NCBI RefSeq assembly: GCF_003367505.1
Contig: NZ_PXXX01000013.1
Location: 1-64,000 of the forward strand
Length of the DNA stretch: 64,000 nt
From: Lysinibacillus capsici
Lineage (GTDB): Bacteria; Bacillota; Bacilli; Bacillales_A; Planococcaceae
Reading direction: 5' to 3'
In this document: positions 49,689 through 58,679 of the stretch, one piece after another
Numbering within the stretch: the first letter of the stretch is position 1
Layout: every line of letters begins with the position of its first letter
The notes under the pieces: model-generated
Told to the model about the DNA's origin: nothing
Databases searched by the model: none
What the model saw: the letters and a program-made list of their open reading frames with translations, nothing else
Made by a program: the position numbers and the translations under genes

Positions 49689-50735
49689 TTATTTAGGTTG
49701 AAGTTGCTTTAAATAATTGATAGCATCGTCAACGCTCTTCACTGGAACGATTTTCATTTTTGTTTTAATCTCTTTGGCCGTTTTGACAGCCGTTGCATAA
49801 TTCGATTCTAGCTCTGGGTACTTCGCTTTCATTTCTTGAGAGATTTCATCATCTGGTGCAAAAAAGATTTCCATGCCGTCACGATCAGCGGCAATAACCT
49901 TATAGTCTATTCCACCAATTCTTCCAACAGATCCATCTATTAGCATTTCACCTGTTCCAGCAATTGCATAGCCTTTTGTTAAATCTTCATCAAGTAATTG
50001 GTCTAATATTTCAAGTGTAAACATCAGTCCAGCAGAAGGTCCCCCTATATCCTCTGTTTTCATCGTCACTTTCGGATTAGTTTCAATCGATTTGCTTTCA
50101 GTATAAGAAATACCTAAACCCGCTCTATGTTCTTGGGCGTTAGGAATTTCCTGTAGTGTAATAGTCTCCTGGTGTTGTTCTTCATTACGTATAAATTGAA
50201 TGGTTACCTTATCGCCAAGCTGCTTAGGTTTTAATAGATCCACAAGCATTTGCTGGCTGGTTATTCTTTGTCCATCAACCTCGACAATTTCATCACCAGC
50301 TTTTAAAATACCGTCCGAAGCTCCTCCGTCTAAAACGTTTAATATGAATACACCATTAAAAAGAACCTTTGTCTCTAGCCCTGCTCTTTGGAAGGCTACA
50401 TATTTGGCATTAAATTGTGAATCAGACATTAACTTTAACTGTCGAATATTATATTCCTCATCATCCTCTAAAGGATTTCGTACTTGTTCAATATCCATGA
50501 GCTTTTGATATTTTTGAACTTTCGCCCACAAATACGAAAATGGTGTGGCTTGCTGCATAGCAACTGTCATTAAACTTAAAGACCCCTCACTATCTGCCTC
50601 TTTACTATCCACAGTAACAAATTTACTGACATCATAGGCACTTCCAGGTTTCATAATATACGCGTCTAGTCGGTATAACATCATAAAACAAATCACGACT
50701 ATCAACACTGCATAAATACTAATTTTTTTCTTCAC
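49689..50735 (-). CDS. ylbL: YlbL/SepM-family PDZ-Lon membrane protease
   Basis: A 348-residue membrane-anchored serine protease. The N-terminal anchor is ISIYAVLIVVICFMML; a PDZ domain (FNGVFILNVLDGGASDGILKAGDEIVEVDG, with its GGAS and GDEI core near residue 150) precedes an S16 Lon-type protease domain. The catalytic Ser is in IGGPSAGLMFTLEIL near residue 235 and the catalytic Lys in GGIDYKVIAA near residue 281. Homologues process competence peptide in streptococci or clear division inhibitors; the substrate here is unknown. I choose GTG 50735 after AGGAGG. Confidence 0.93.
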   Translation of the reverse strand: MKKKISIYAVLIVVICFMMLYRLDAYIMKPGSAYDVSKFVTVDSKEADSEGSLSLMTVAMQQATPFSYLWAKVQKYQKLMDIEQVRNPLEDDEEYNIRQLKLMSDSQFNAKYVAFQRAGLETKVLFNGVFILNVLDGGASDGILKAGDEIVEVDGQRITSQQMLVDLLKPKQLGDKVTIQFIRNEEQHQETITLQEIPNAQEHRAGLGISYTESKSIETNPKVTMKTEDIGGPSAGLMFTLEILDQLLDEDLTKGYAIAGTGEMLIDGSVGRIGGIDYKVIAADRDGMEIFFAPDDEISQEMKAKYPELESNYATAVKTAKEIKTKMKIVPVKSVDDAINYLKQLQPK

Positions 50736-50853
50736 TTGAAAACACCTCCTAGGACGCTTGCAAAACCATACGTTCATGTTTTTGCCTTTCTCACATATAT
50801 TGATTTTAGCATTTGCCTATGTGAATGACAAAAAGTTGAAACGAGATGATAAC

Positions 50854-51753
50854 ATGTTTGCTACAATTCAAATAGTGCTCTGCGTAATTCTAATTCTCTT
50901 ACTCTTGTTATTCCCACAAACCGCTCACAGTGGTACTGATTTAGGCTTAAATCTTTTCATGGAAGCACTTTTTCCGTACTTATTGCCGTATCTTGTGTTA
51001 ACACAATGGCTTCTGCGTTTAACAGCCCCTATGCGTACCAAAACAAAAAGGGCTTCTTTATACGTACAAGCCTATATTATTAGTGCTCTTGGAGGCTATC
51101 CAACTGGCGCAACCACTATTGTTTATTTGAAAAATAGTGGTCAATTACACCCTAAAGAGGCAAATTTCTTGCTAGCTGTTTGTCATGCACCTAGTCCACT
51201 TTTTGTATTAGGTTTTGTAAGCCTTGATTTACTACACAGTAATACGTTTGGATGGTTGTTTTTATGTTTACTACATACGTTTAATATTTGTTGCCTAGTA
51301 ACTGGCTACTTTTTCTTTCGCAAAACTGATTCACCTAATATCTCCGTACACAACACACCACTCTATAGTGCTCCATTTTCGGAAAGTATTAAAGAAACAG
51401 CCCCAACCATTCTACTAGTTGGTACAACCATCATCTTTTTCACAACGATTCAAACCATTGTACAACAGGGCTTAGATCAGCTGATACCAAAGCTCCCCTA
51501 TACGATTGAGCTTTCCATAGCAGCTGTTCTGGAGGTAACGAACGGTCTTAAAATGACAGTTACAGCATTTCCAGATCTCCCCTATATCCATTTACTTGTT
51601 GTGATTTTGTTAACGATGCAAAGTATAAGTATTCACTTACAAATTTTTGTTATCGCCAAATCTGCAAAACTTTCTGTACGACCTTATATTAAATTCCGCC
51701 TCCTTAGCATAATCATTGTACCAACTATTTATGCTCTATTTTTTCTAAAATAA
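50854..51753 (+). CDS. YlbJ-like sporulation membrane protein
   Basis: A 299-residue protein with about seven to eight hydrophobic segments. The segment FMEALFPYLLPYLVL near residue 34 and ALGGYPTGATTIVYLKNSGQL near residue 80 (split by GGYPTG) match the YlbJ nucleoside-recognition-like membrane family needed for spore cortex formation. B. subtilis YlbJ has about 408 residues, so this is a short, divergent member. Position next to ylbL, divergently transcribed, matches ylbJ. ATG 50854 has only a weak upstream GAGATGA; an upstream TTG at 50758 is less likely. Confidence 0.8.
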   Translation: MFATIQIVLCVILILLLLLFPQTAHSGTDLGLNLFMEALFPYLLPYLVLTQWLLRLTAPMRTKTKRASLYVQAYIISALGGYPTGATTIVYLKNSGQLHPKEANFLLAVCHAPSPLFVLGFVSLDLLHSNTFGWLFLCLLHTFNICCLVTGYFFFRKTDSPNISVHNTPLYSAPFSESIKETAPTILLVGTTIIFFTTIQTIVQQGLDQLIPKLPYTIELSIAAVLEVTNGLKMTVTAFPDLPYIHLLVVILLTMQSISIHLQIFVIAKSAKLSVRPYIKFRLLSIIIVPTIYALFFLK

Positions 51754-51769
51754 CAATCGCTCTAAATAT

Positions 51770-51806
51770 CAAAAAAGAGGATGTCATCGTTCTTTTGACA
51801 TCCTCT
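51770..51806 (-). terminator. terminator of coaD
   Basis: AGAGGATGTCA pairs perfectly with TGACATCCTCT around nine bases, followed by TTTTTTG on the minus strand. It sits seven bases after the coaD stop. Confidence 0.9.
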
Positions 51807-51812
51807 GCATCC

Positions 51813-52872
<1,060 letters not shown>

Positions 52873-52908
52873 ATCAGCATCTCACCGTACTTTCGTCTAT
52901 ATAAAGTA

Positions 52909-52943
52909 TTTTGCAGCGAAAGGTTGGCCCTCCGCTGCAAAAG
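52909..52943 (-). terminator. hairpin after the anchored stalk-domain gene
   Basis: TTTTGCAGCG pairs perfectly with CGCTGCAAAA around 14 bases, followed on the minus strand by TACTTTATAT, a weak T-tract. It begins directly after the stop codon of the upstream gene, so it probably ends that transcript with partial readthrough to rsmD. Confidence 0.6.
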
Positions 52944-54365
52944 TTATTGTTGCTCTTGTTTTAATACTTGAATACGCTCATCCTTTTTTTGTAGTTCAAC
53001 TAGGAATAATCGCTGTAACCAAGCTTCTTCTACATAATAATGATCAGCAATCTTAATGATTGGTTCAGAGATAGTCGAATACCTACGCTGGTTGAATACA
53101 TAAAATCCAGGCTCTTTAGGGAAACGGAATGTACGATGCTCACTATTTACATAATAGCCATTCTTTCCTTCCGCAGCTGAGTAGCCGAGGTAAGGCAATA
53201 ATGTATCTGCCGTATACAATACCTGTCCCTCATAGAGAATAACATGAACATCTTCCTTCAATGTATCATCCACATAGACATCACGTGCATCCTCAAATAA
53301 AAGTGGATAGGTTCCATTTTGCTGAGCTGCATTTAATGTAAAATAAGATGTCTTGGCATCTAATACCTGTGATAAGTACTTGTCCATTGTATCTGGTGAA
53401 ATCGATTCATCTCCAAGCTTTTTCAATGTTTCCTGCCAAGCTTGTTGTTGAGCATCCGTCATGTAATCATTTAATGTCTTGATGATTTTCTTTGTTTTTT
53501 CTCCACCAATTGGATCGCTTATTAAATAGGATGCCACAACCTCAGGCAACCATTCTGGGGAATCTACAAAATTATATTGTGATTTGATTTGTGATAAAAT
53601 TACTTCTTGCTCTACAGCTTGTGCAGTAAGTGTTGGTAAAAATAACAATCTTTCGTCATGAACTGCTACTGGACTTTTTTCTTGAATAATTGCAATATGC
53701 TCATCACTTAGAAGCTGTAAATTTTTTAATGACTTTAGAAAATCATTAGGGACTTCTTGCTGGGCATAAATTGATAACACCGGTGTCTGTTCTTGCGCTT
53801 TAAGCTCCCCGGCTTGCCAATATAAATCTTGAACAGTACCGTTTCCTCTAAACATGGTGTAATTGACAAGTACAAGTTGTTGTTGACCTACTAGGGGCAA
53901 ACCCGTAACCCATTGTCCTTTCACCTTACTGTCTGTAGAAATTGAAACAATTGAATACGATGCTTCACCATTTATTAGTGTAGCAAAAACATTTTGAAGG
54001 AGCATCTTATTTTTTAAGCCACCCTCAATTGGAATTATGTATGACACAGATTGTGATTTTGTCTCCCCTTTTGCAAAGTAAGAAACTTCATCTGATAAAC
54101 GATCACAGCTTTTTTCATTTTCAATAAAGCAACTAGCGTTTGTTGCTTTTTCAGGCCATTTAATTTTCACCTTTTGATTTGGTAGGTTTTTAAAATGTTG
54201 ACGAATATCTAAGCTATTTTCGCGATAGACAATTTCTATTTCCTGAGAATAATGAAAATCCCCTATGCCTGTTTCTAAATCAGATGAATAAGCATGGTAT
54301 TGGAAAAATACCGTTCCTGTAATGATTAGTGCTAAAATAGAAAAAAAGCTTAATGCAAATTTCAT
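52944..54365 (-). CDS. membrane-anchored protein with a C-terminal stalk-like domain, function unknown
   Basis: I cannot name this 473-residue protein. An N-terminal signal anchor (ALSFFSILALIITGTVFFQY, residues 3-22) suggests an extracytoplasmic body. Residues about 370-460 look like a copper-amine-oxidase-N-type stalk domain, judging by DVHVILYEGQVLYTADTLLPYLGYS and GYYVNSEHRTFRF, split at its TLLPYLGY core. The middle, about 30-360, is mixed alpha/beta without catalytic motifs I recognise; one Cys pair (SCFIENEKSCDR) near residue 73 may form a disulphide. It is monocistronic between ylbG-side genes and rsmD. CGGGAGGTC precedes ATG 54365. Confidence 0.7.
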   Translation of the reverse strand: MKFALSFFSILALIITGTVFFQYHAYSSDLETGIGDFHYSQEIEIVYRENSLDIRQHFKNLPNQKVKIKWPEKATNASCFIENEKSCDRLSDEVSYFAKGETKSQSVSYIIPIEGGLKNKMLLQNVFATLINGEASYSIVSISTDSKVKGQWVTGLPLVGQQQLVLVNYTMFRGNGTVQDLYWQAGELKAQEQTPVLSIYAQQEVPNDFLKSLKNLQLLSDEHIAIIQEKSPVAVHDERLLFLPTLTAQAVEQEVILSQIKSQYNFVDSPEWLPEVVASYLISDPIGGEKTKKIIKTLNDYMTDAQQQAWQETLKKLGDESISPDTMDKYLSQVLDAKTSYFTLNAAQQNGTYPLLFEDARDVYVDDTLKEDVHVILYEGQVLYTADTLLPYLGYSAAEGKNGYYVNSEHRTFRFPKEPGFYVFNQRRYSTISEPIIKIADHYYVEEAWLQRLFLVELQKKDERIQVLKQEQQ

Positions 54366-54421
54366 GTGCTTGACCTCCCGCAGCATGATACTATGAATAT
54401 TGGAAAGGATGTGCAATTATT

Positions 54422-54811
54422 ATGCCACAACAATTTATAGAATTAGGTGAAGGCTATGGTGATGTTTACGAGCTACTCGAAATTATTAAAACCAACCAGG
54501 AACGTTTTCATCAAGCCTTTTTACTAACATCTACAAAAGAAGACAAGAAGGTGATTTCTTTAGCTGTCGCCCTTAAACCAGTCGGCGAAAGTAAGTTCAT
54601 GCCTATTTATATTTGTCGAGAAGGCATCCCATACAATGAAGAACAGCCAACACAGCGACAAAAAATGTTTGAAGCACAAATAGAACAACTCGGTCGAAAA
54701 GCAGTAGTTGTAGAAATAAAGCACTCATCTATATTTTCGGAATCAAAACTATTTTATCAATACTTAATAGGTATATTAAGACTAAATAACTATATACCTG
54801 CATTAACATAA
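54422..54811 (+). CDS. DUF7147-like (YlbA-type) protein
   Basis: A 129-residue soluble protein starting MPQQFIELGEGYGDVYELLEI and containing PIYICREGIPYNEEQPTQRQ and SIFSESKLFYQYLIGILRLN. I recognise it as the small conserved Bacillaceae family sometimes misannotated as methylthioribose kinase; there are no kinase motifs, so that name should not be used. Activity is unknown. It is divergent from the large anchored protein and convergent with ylbG, with only two bases between the stop codons and no hairpin there. GAAAGGATGTGCAATT precedes ATG. Confidence 0.75.
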   Translation: MPQQFIELGEGYGDVYELLEIIKTNQERFHQAFLLTSTKEDKKVISLAVALKPVGESKFMPIYICREGIPYNEEQPTQRQKMFEAQIEQLGRKAVVVEIKHSSIFSESKLFYQYLIGILRLNNYIPALT

Positions 54812-54813
54812 GT

Positions 54814-55086
54814 TTATAGACCTACTTTGTAGTCATATTCCTTTGCTTTATCTGGTTTTGCATTTTCATATTCAGTTTTTACAAAAGGACGATAAGACGC
54901 CACAACGTCTTTCACAAATGGAAGGCGTTGTAGTTTTGTTGTCATCATGTCAATATCCTCACGATCGCAGTAAAGCACTACGTATTTTTGCCTTCTAGAA
55001 ATATAAAGAACATGACCATATTTCCGAAGTGACTTCGCATGTTTTAATTGATGGACGTAAACGATTAGCCCTTGTCGTTCGTTCAT
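54814..55086 (-). CDS. ylbG: YlbG, DUF2129 family
   Basis: A 90-residue protein of the UPF0298/DUF2129 family. It starts [20 protein letters not shown] and holds [18 protein letters not shown] near residue 23, then [20 protein letters not shown]. It is widely conserved beside ylbF and rsmD in Bacilli, but its function is not known. ATG 55086 follows AGGGAATCCACT. In B. subtilis ylbF directly precedes it; here about 2.5 kb with a GDPD gene and a dehydrogenase separates them. Confidence 0.92.
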   Translation of the reverse strand: MNERQGLIVYVHQLKHAKSLRKYGHVLYISRRQKYVVLYCDREDIDMMTTKLQRLPFVKDVVASYRPFVKTEYENAKPDKAKEYDYKVGL

Positions 55087-55485
55087 AGTGGATTCCCTCA
55101 TTTCTTACATAAAAGAATACCATAGACCAGAAAATGATAGCAACAGAGTTTAGCTGACAGAACGCTCAATTTTCCGTTATAATGGAAAAGCATACGACGT
55201 TGAACATCGTGAAGATGAATCAGTTGTTTTAATTAAATTCAATTGTAGCATCATTACAGGAACAGAAGAATGCTGAAAGATGATCATGCCTCAAATGAAC
55301 CCTTTACAAGACATTTGCACCTCCATAATGATTGTTTTTCAAATAGGATGGCAAAAATCGGCATAAAAAATCATCATTCACTTATATAACTAATTTTAAT
55401 AGTAGGCCCTGTACTTACTACTATTGATTAAACAATGAATTCACTACTACTTTTTATATGAGGATAATTGTTAAGGAGGACGAAT
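55087..55485. other. 399-base intergenic region with a start-less coding-like remnant
   Basis: Between ylbG and the GDPD gene I see no complete gene. It contains the 40-codon fragment at 55154-55276 described separately. The rest is AT-rich and should hold the promoters of both divergent neighbours; I see no clear -35/-10 pair for either. Confidence 0.5.
55154..55276 (+). pseudogene. possible decayed small gene
   Basis: A 40-codon frame opened by CTG directly after an in-frame TAG and ended by TGA. It reads LTERSIFRYNGKAYDVE and later SVVLIKFNCSIITGTEEC, which looks protein-like (mixed charged and hydrophobic strands) but has no ATG, GTG or TTG near its front. It may be the remnant of a small gene whose start was lost; chance is also possible. 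Confidence 0.3.
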
Positions 55486-56397
55486 ATGGGTAAGAAAACA
55501 AAAATTGCGCTTGCAATTGCAGCAGCAAGTGCAGCAGCTTGGGCAGGCAGTAAAGCTATTTCAAAACCACAGCAACGCGAAGGTAAACAAGCATTACAAT
55601 TCGAACGCCCCATAATTCTTGCACATCGTGGCGGAGCTCTTTTAGCACCAGAACATACAATGGTTGCATTTGAAAAAGCTGCACAGCTAGGTGTCGATGG
55701 CTTTGAAATCGACATTCGCCTAACAAAAGATGAGGAAATTATTGTTTTCCATGACGAGACAGTTGAACGTACAACGGATGGCTATGGTCTCATTGCAGAT
55801 ATGACGTTGGCAGAAATCAATGCCTTGAACCACGGCTACCAATTTGAAGATTTAGAGGGAAATTTCCCATATCGAGAGGATAAATTAAAAGTCGTAACTT
55901 TACGAGAGTTGCTTGAAGCCTATCCAAATATGTTAATCAACATTGATATCAAAGATGCTCCTGATACGTACGAAGGGAGTCTGATGCCTTCTAAACTTTG
56001 GCGCTTAATTGAAGAACTTCAAGCTGAACATCGTGTTGTTGTGACAAGCTTTTATGGTGAGCAAATAGATCGTTTTAATTTATATGCTCAAAATCAAGTA
56101 GCACTTGGTGCAGGTGAATCAGATGTCAGAAAAGCATTTGCTTCTTTCTCAAGTCAGTTTGGACATTTATATCACCCTAAAGTGGATGTTTTTCAAATCC
56201 CTCCAAAGTCAGGGGTTATTGCATTAGATTCTCCTAAATTTATTCAGTTTTTAAACAACCTCAATATTCCTGTCCACTATTGGACAATCAATGACCTAGA
56301 TACGATGAAAAAATTACTCAATAATGGAGCAAAGGGCATTATTACAGATCGTCCGGATATTGCAGTTGAGTTATTACAAGTTCAAGAGTCTAAATAA
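55486..56397 (+). CDS. glycerophosphodiester phosphodiesterase-family protein
   Basis: TIM-barrel GDPD-family enzyme of 303 residues that would hydrolyse glycerophosphodiesters to glycerol-3-phosphate and an alcohol. The catalytic HRG is in IILAHRGGALLAPEHTMVAF near residue 44, metal-binding ExD in GFEIDIRLTKDEEIIVFHDE near residue 80 with the second catalytic His in VFHDE, and the late WTIND and KGIITDRPD close the barrel. A 25-residue Ala-rich hydrophobic N-terminus (IALAIAAASAAAWAGSKA) is a membrane anchor or signal. AAGGAGGACGAAT precedes ATG 55486. Confidence 0.92.
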   Translation: MGKKTKIALAIAAASAAAWAGSKAISKPQQREGKQALQFERPIILAHRGGALLAPEHTMVAFEKAAQLGVDGFEIDIRLTKDEEIIVFHDETVERTTDGYGLIADMTLAEINALNHGYQFEDLEGNFPYREDKLKVVTLRELLEAYPNMLINIDIKDAPDTYEGSLMPSKLWRLIEELQAEHRVVVTSFYGEQIDRFNLYAQNQVALGAGESDVRKAFASFSSQFGHLYHPKVDVFQIPPKSGVIALDSPKFIQFLNNLNIPVHYWTINDLDTMKKLLNNGAKGIITDRPDIAVELLQVQESK

Positions 56398-56405
56398 GAC
56401 TAGGA

Positions 56406-56445
56406 ATGAAAGGGAAGCACACTGAACTGATGTGCTTCCCTTTCA
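56406..56445 (+). terminator. terminator between the GDPD gene and the dehydrogenase gene
   Basis: ATGAAAGGGAAGCACA pairs perfectly with TGTGCTTCCCTTTCAT around CTGAACTGA, eight bases after the GDPD stop codon. T-tracts are short on both sides, so termination depends on the strong stem; it may serve both convergent genes. Confidence 0.8.
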
Positions 56446-56487
56446 TGTAAATGTTAGATCCATTATTACTTCCCATTACAGTAATAC

Positions 56488-57540
56488 TTAAGTTAAATAA
56501 TCTATGATTGCATCAGTTACTTCTTGTAGTGTGGCAGCTCCACCCAAATCAGGCGTTTTTATACCCCGCGCTAATGTTTGCTCTATAGCATTCAATATCC
56601 TTGTTCCCACATCTTGATAACCAAGAAAATCGAGCATCATCTTACCTGTCCAAATTTGTCCAATAGGATTGGCAATTCCTTGACCAGCTATATCTGGTGC
56701 AGAACCATGGACAGGTTCAAACATTGATGGATATAGCCCTTCAATGTTTAAATTTGCTGCAGGTGCAATACCAATGCTTCCCATAATGGCACCGCCTAGA
56801 TCTGTCAAAATATCCCCAAATAAATTCGATGCTACGATAACATCAAAATTTTCTGGCTTCATCACTAAAAATGCCGCTAGTGCATCAATATGATTAGATG
56901 CTTGACCTACCTCTTCATATTCTTTTCCTACTTGAGTAAACACTTCATCCCAAAAAGGCATGCTATATGTAATCCCATTTGATTTTGTAGCACTTGTCAC
57001 ATGTCCATTACGTGTTTTGGCTAATTCAAATGCATAGCGCATCGCCCGTTCTGTACCCTTTCTTGTAAAAACAGCATTTTGGATTGCCACCTCTTCTTGA
57101 CCACTATGTATTCTTCCTCCGCTTTCAGCATACTCCCCTTCAGAATTTTCCCTTACAACAATAAAATCAAAATCATTTGGTTGTCGTAAAGGTGATGGTA
57201 ACCCTTGAAGTAGCTTTGCAGGTCGTACATTAATAGATTGCTGAAGCTCACGTCGAATTTTAATGAGAAGGCCCCATAATGATACATGATCCGGAACCAA
57301 GTTAGGCATACCAACTGCACCTAAAAATATTTGGTCATACTGTTTTAACAGCTCTATGCCATTATCAGGCATCATTTTTCCTGTCTCTAAATAGTATTCA
57401 CAGCCCCATGGAAAAATTGTCCATTCAAATTGAAAGCGTCCATCTAACAAAGCTGCCTGATCAAGAACTTTTATTGCAGCTGGCACAACCTCTTTTCCTA
57501 TTCCATCCCCAGGTATTACGGCAATTCGATAAGTTTTCAT
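56488..57540 (-). CDS. tartrate/D-malate dehydrogenase-type beta-decarboxylating dehydrogenase (YcsA-like)
   Basis: A 350-residue NAD+- and Mn2+-dependent enzyme of the isocitrate/isopropylmalate dehydrogenase fold. The start MKTYRIAVIPGDGIGKEVVP, the substrate loop VSLWGLLIKIRRELQQSINVRP near residue 86 (with the Trp typical of tartrate/D-malate dehydrogenases), VVRENSEGEYAESGG near residue 127 and the metal-binding NLFGDILTDLGGA near residue 220 point to the YcsA/TtuC/DmlA group. D-malate or tartrate is likely the substrate; sequence does not decide. No leu genes are nearby, arguing against LeuB. Confidence 0.88.
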   Translation of the reverse strand: MKTYRIAVIPGDGIGKEVVPAAIKVLDQAALLDGRFQFEWTIFPWGCEYYLETGKMMPDNGIELLKQYDQIFLGAVGMPNLVPDHVSLWGLLIKIRRELQQSINVRPAKLLQGLPSPLRQPNDFDFIVVRENSEGEYAESGGRIHSGQEEVAIQNAVFTRKGTERAMRYAFELAKTRNGHVTSATKSNGITYSMPFWDEVFTQVGKEYEEVGQASNHIDALAAFLVMKPENFDVIVASNLFGDILTDLGGAIMGSIGIAPAANLNIEGLYPSMFEPVHGSAPDIAGQGIANPIGQIWTGKMMLDFLGYQDVGTRILNAIEQTLARGIKTPDLGGAATLQEVTDAIIDYLT

Positions 57541-57567
57541 TAATGCTTCCTCCTTGAATTTAATTAT

Positions 57568-57615
57568 AAAAAAGACTGTAAACTAACTCAGTTGCCTTCG
57601 AGTTGTCTACAGTCT
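57568..57615 (-). terminator. terminator of ylbF (ricF)
   Basis: AGACTGTA pairs with TACAGTCT, with inner ACAACTC/GAGTTAGT pairing, followed by TTTTTTATAA on the minus strand; it starts about 30 bases after the ylbF stop. Confidence 0.85.
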
Positions 57616-57644
57616 AGAAGAGATATGTTATATACACATCCTAT

Positions 57645-58091
57645 TTACGCTGAGCAAGAGCATGAACCGCCCGAGCCACATCCACCTCCGCAAGATGAAC
57701 CAGATGCAAAGAATGGATTACTAACAGGAACTTTTACCGCTTCAGAGACCGTTTTTCCTATTAATAGGCTAATCTCATCCAGTAAATCCTGAAAATCGTT
57801 TTCAGCAATTTTCAAGGCTGAAACTTTCTCATTTAAGTCAAGTGCCCTTTTCTGTTGGCGAATCGACTTCATAATTGTATGGTAGTCCGGATGATATTTT
57901 CCGAAACGTTGTACATCTTCGTACTGCTCTTTCATGCGATTAAATGCATATATAGCCTCTACAATTTGTGCATCACTATATACAGCTTCATACGCTTGTT
58001 GTAGCGCCATCGCAGGTTCTGAGGAAAGAATCATCTCACAAAGCGCTTCCGCCTCATCCAAAATGATTACCCAGTCAGAGGTCATCATCAT
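57645..58091 (-). CDS. ricF: RicF (YlbF), subunit of the RicAFT complex
   Basis: With RicA (YmcA) and RicT (YaaT) it forms an Fe-S cluster complex that promotes RNase Y-dependent mRNA maturation and biofilm, competence and sporulation in B. subtilis. The helical core has KEQYEDVQRFGKYHPDYHTI near residue 62, almost identical to YlbF. The Cys-rich tail SCGGGCGSGGSCSCSA supplies the cluster ligands. Length 148 matches (149). The start is the first of three ATGs (58091), after GGGGGAATTAAAG. Confidence 0.94.
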   Translation of the reverse strand: MMMTSDWVIILDEAEALCEMILSSEPAMALQQAYEAVYSDAQIVEAIYAFNRMKEQYEDVQRFGKYHPDYHTIMKSIRQQKRALDLNEKVSALKIAENDFQDLLDEISLLIGKTVSEAVKVPVSNPFFASGSSCGGGCGSGGSCSCSA

Positions 58092-58178
58092 CTTTAATTC
58101 CCCCAATCTCTTTCCCATCATAACAGATTTTATGGTAATTTTACATTAATGATAATTTTAATGAAAGAGGTTTTCCAA

Positions 58179-58679
58179 ATGATGACAACATCTAAGGAGC
58201 AGGTTGAACAGTTAGTGGCCGAGATTTTACAAGACAGTACCGAGGAAGATGAAGAAGTTTTATTACATCTTTTAAATGGCCTACGGGAGAAACAGCAAGG
58301 CATTCACCGTCGTTATATTAATGCTACTTTACATATGGTAGGTAAATTTGAGCCTGAGGTCAGTGAGGTCCGTATCCCTATTACACCGGTCATCCATAAT
58401 ACGATAAAGGTGCCACACGGAGGTATTGTTGCAACGATTGCCGATGCCGCTATGGGAGGGCTTGCTTCGCGCTCTGTGCCTGAGGGCTATAATGTAGTTA
58501 CTACGAACATGAATATATCGTATATTGCTACCACTACAAATAAAGAATTGATTGCACGTGGTCGTTTTGTTCATAAGGGACGCCAAACGCTTGTCATGGA
58601 ATGTGATATTGAAGATGAGACTGGTCGCAGGCTTGCCATTGCTACAGGATCTTTCTTCGTTATTCAGCGTCGTCCGTAA
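58179..58679 (+). CDS. PaaI-family thioesterase
   Basis: Hotdog-fold acyl-CoA thioesterase of 166 residues. The signature VPHGGIVATIADAAMGGLASR near residue 83 holds the HGG turn and the acidic catalytic-position Asp, and NVVTTNMNISYIATTTNKELIA follows, split by its NISY core. Substrate unknown; the family acts on short or aromatic acyl-CoAs. ATG 58179 follows AAAGAGG. Its 3' end overlaps that of the convergent MurE-like gene by 20 bases, with no terminator between them. The first 45 residues are a helical extension. Confidence 0.88.
   Translation: MMTTSKEQVEQLVAEILQDSTEEDEEVLLHLLNGLREKQQGIHRRYINATLHMVGKFEPEVSEVRIPITPVIHNTIKVPHGGIVATIADAAMGGLASRSVPEGYNVVTTNMNISYIATTTNKELIARGRFVHKGRQTLVMECDIEDETGRRLAIATGSFFVIQRRP

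Noticed and set aside
54422..54811. Annotation as methylthioribose kinase
   Set aside because: At 129 residues it lacks any kinase fold motif; the family name in databases is a propagated error as far as I can judge.
55428..55715. 95-residue minus-strand frame over the GDPD gene start
   Set aside because: Antisense to a signal-anchor and catalytic HRG region with a strong ribosome site on the plus strand.
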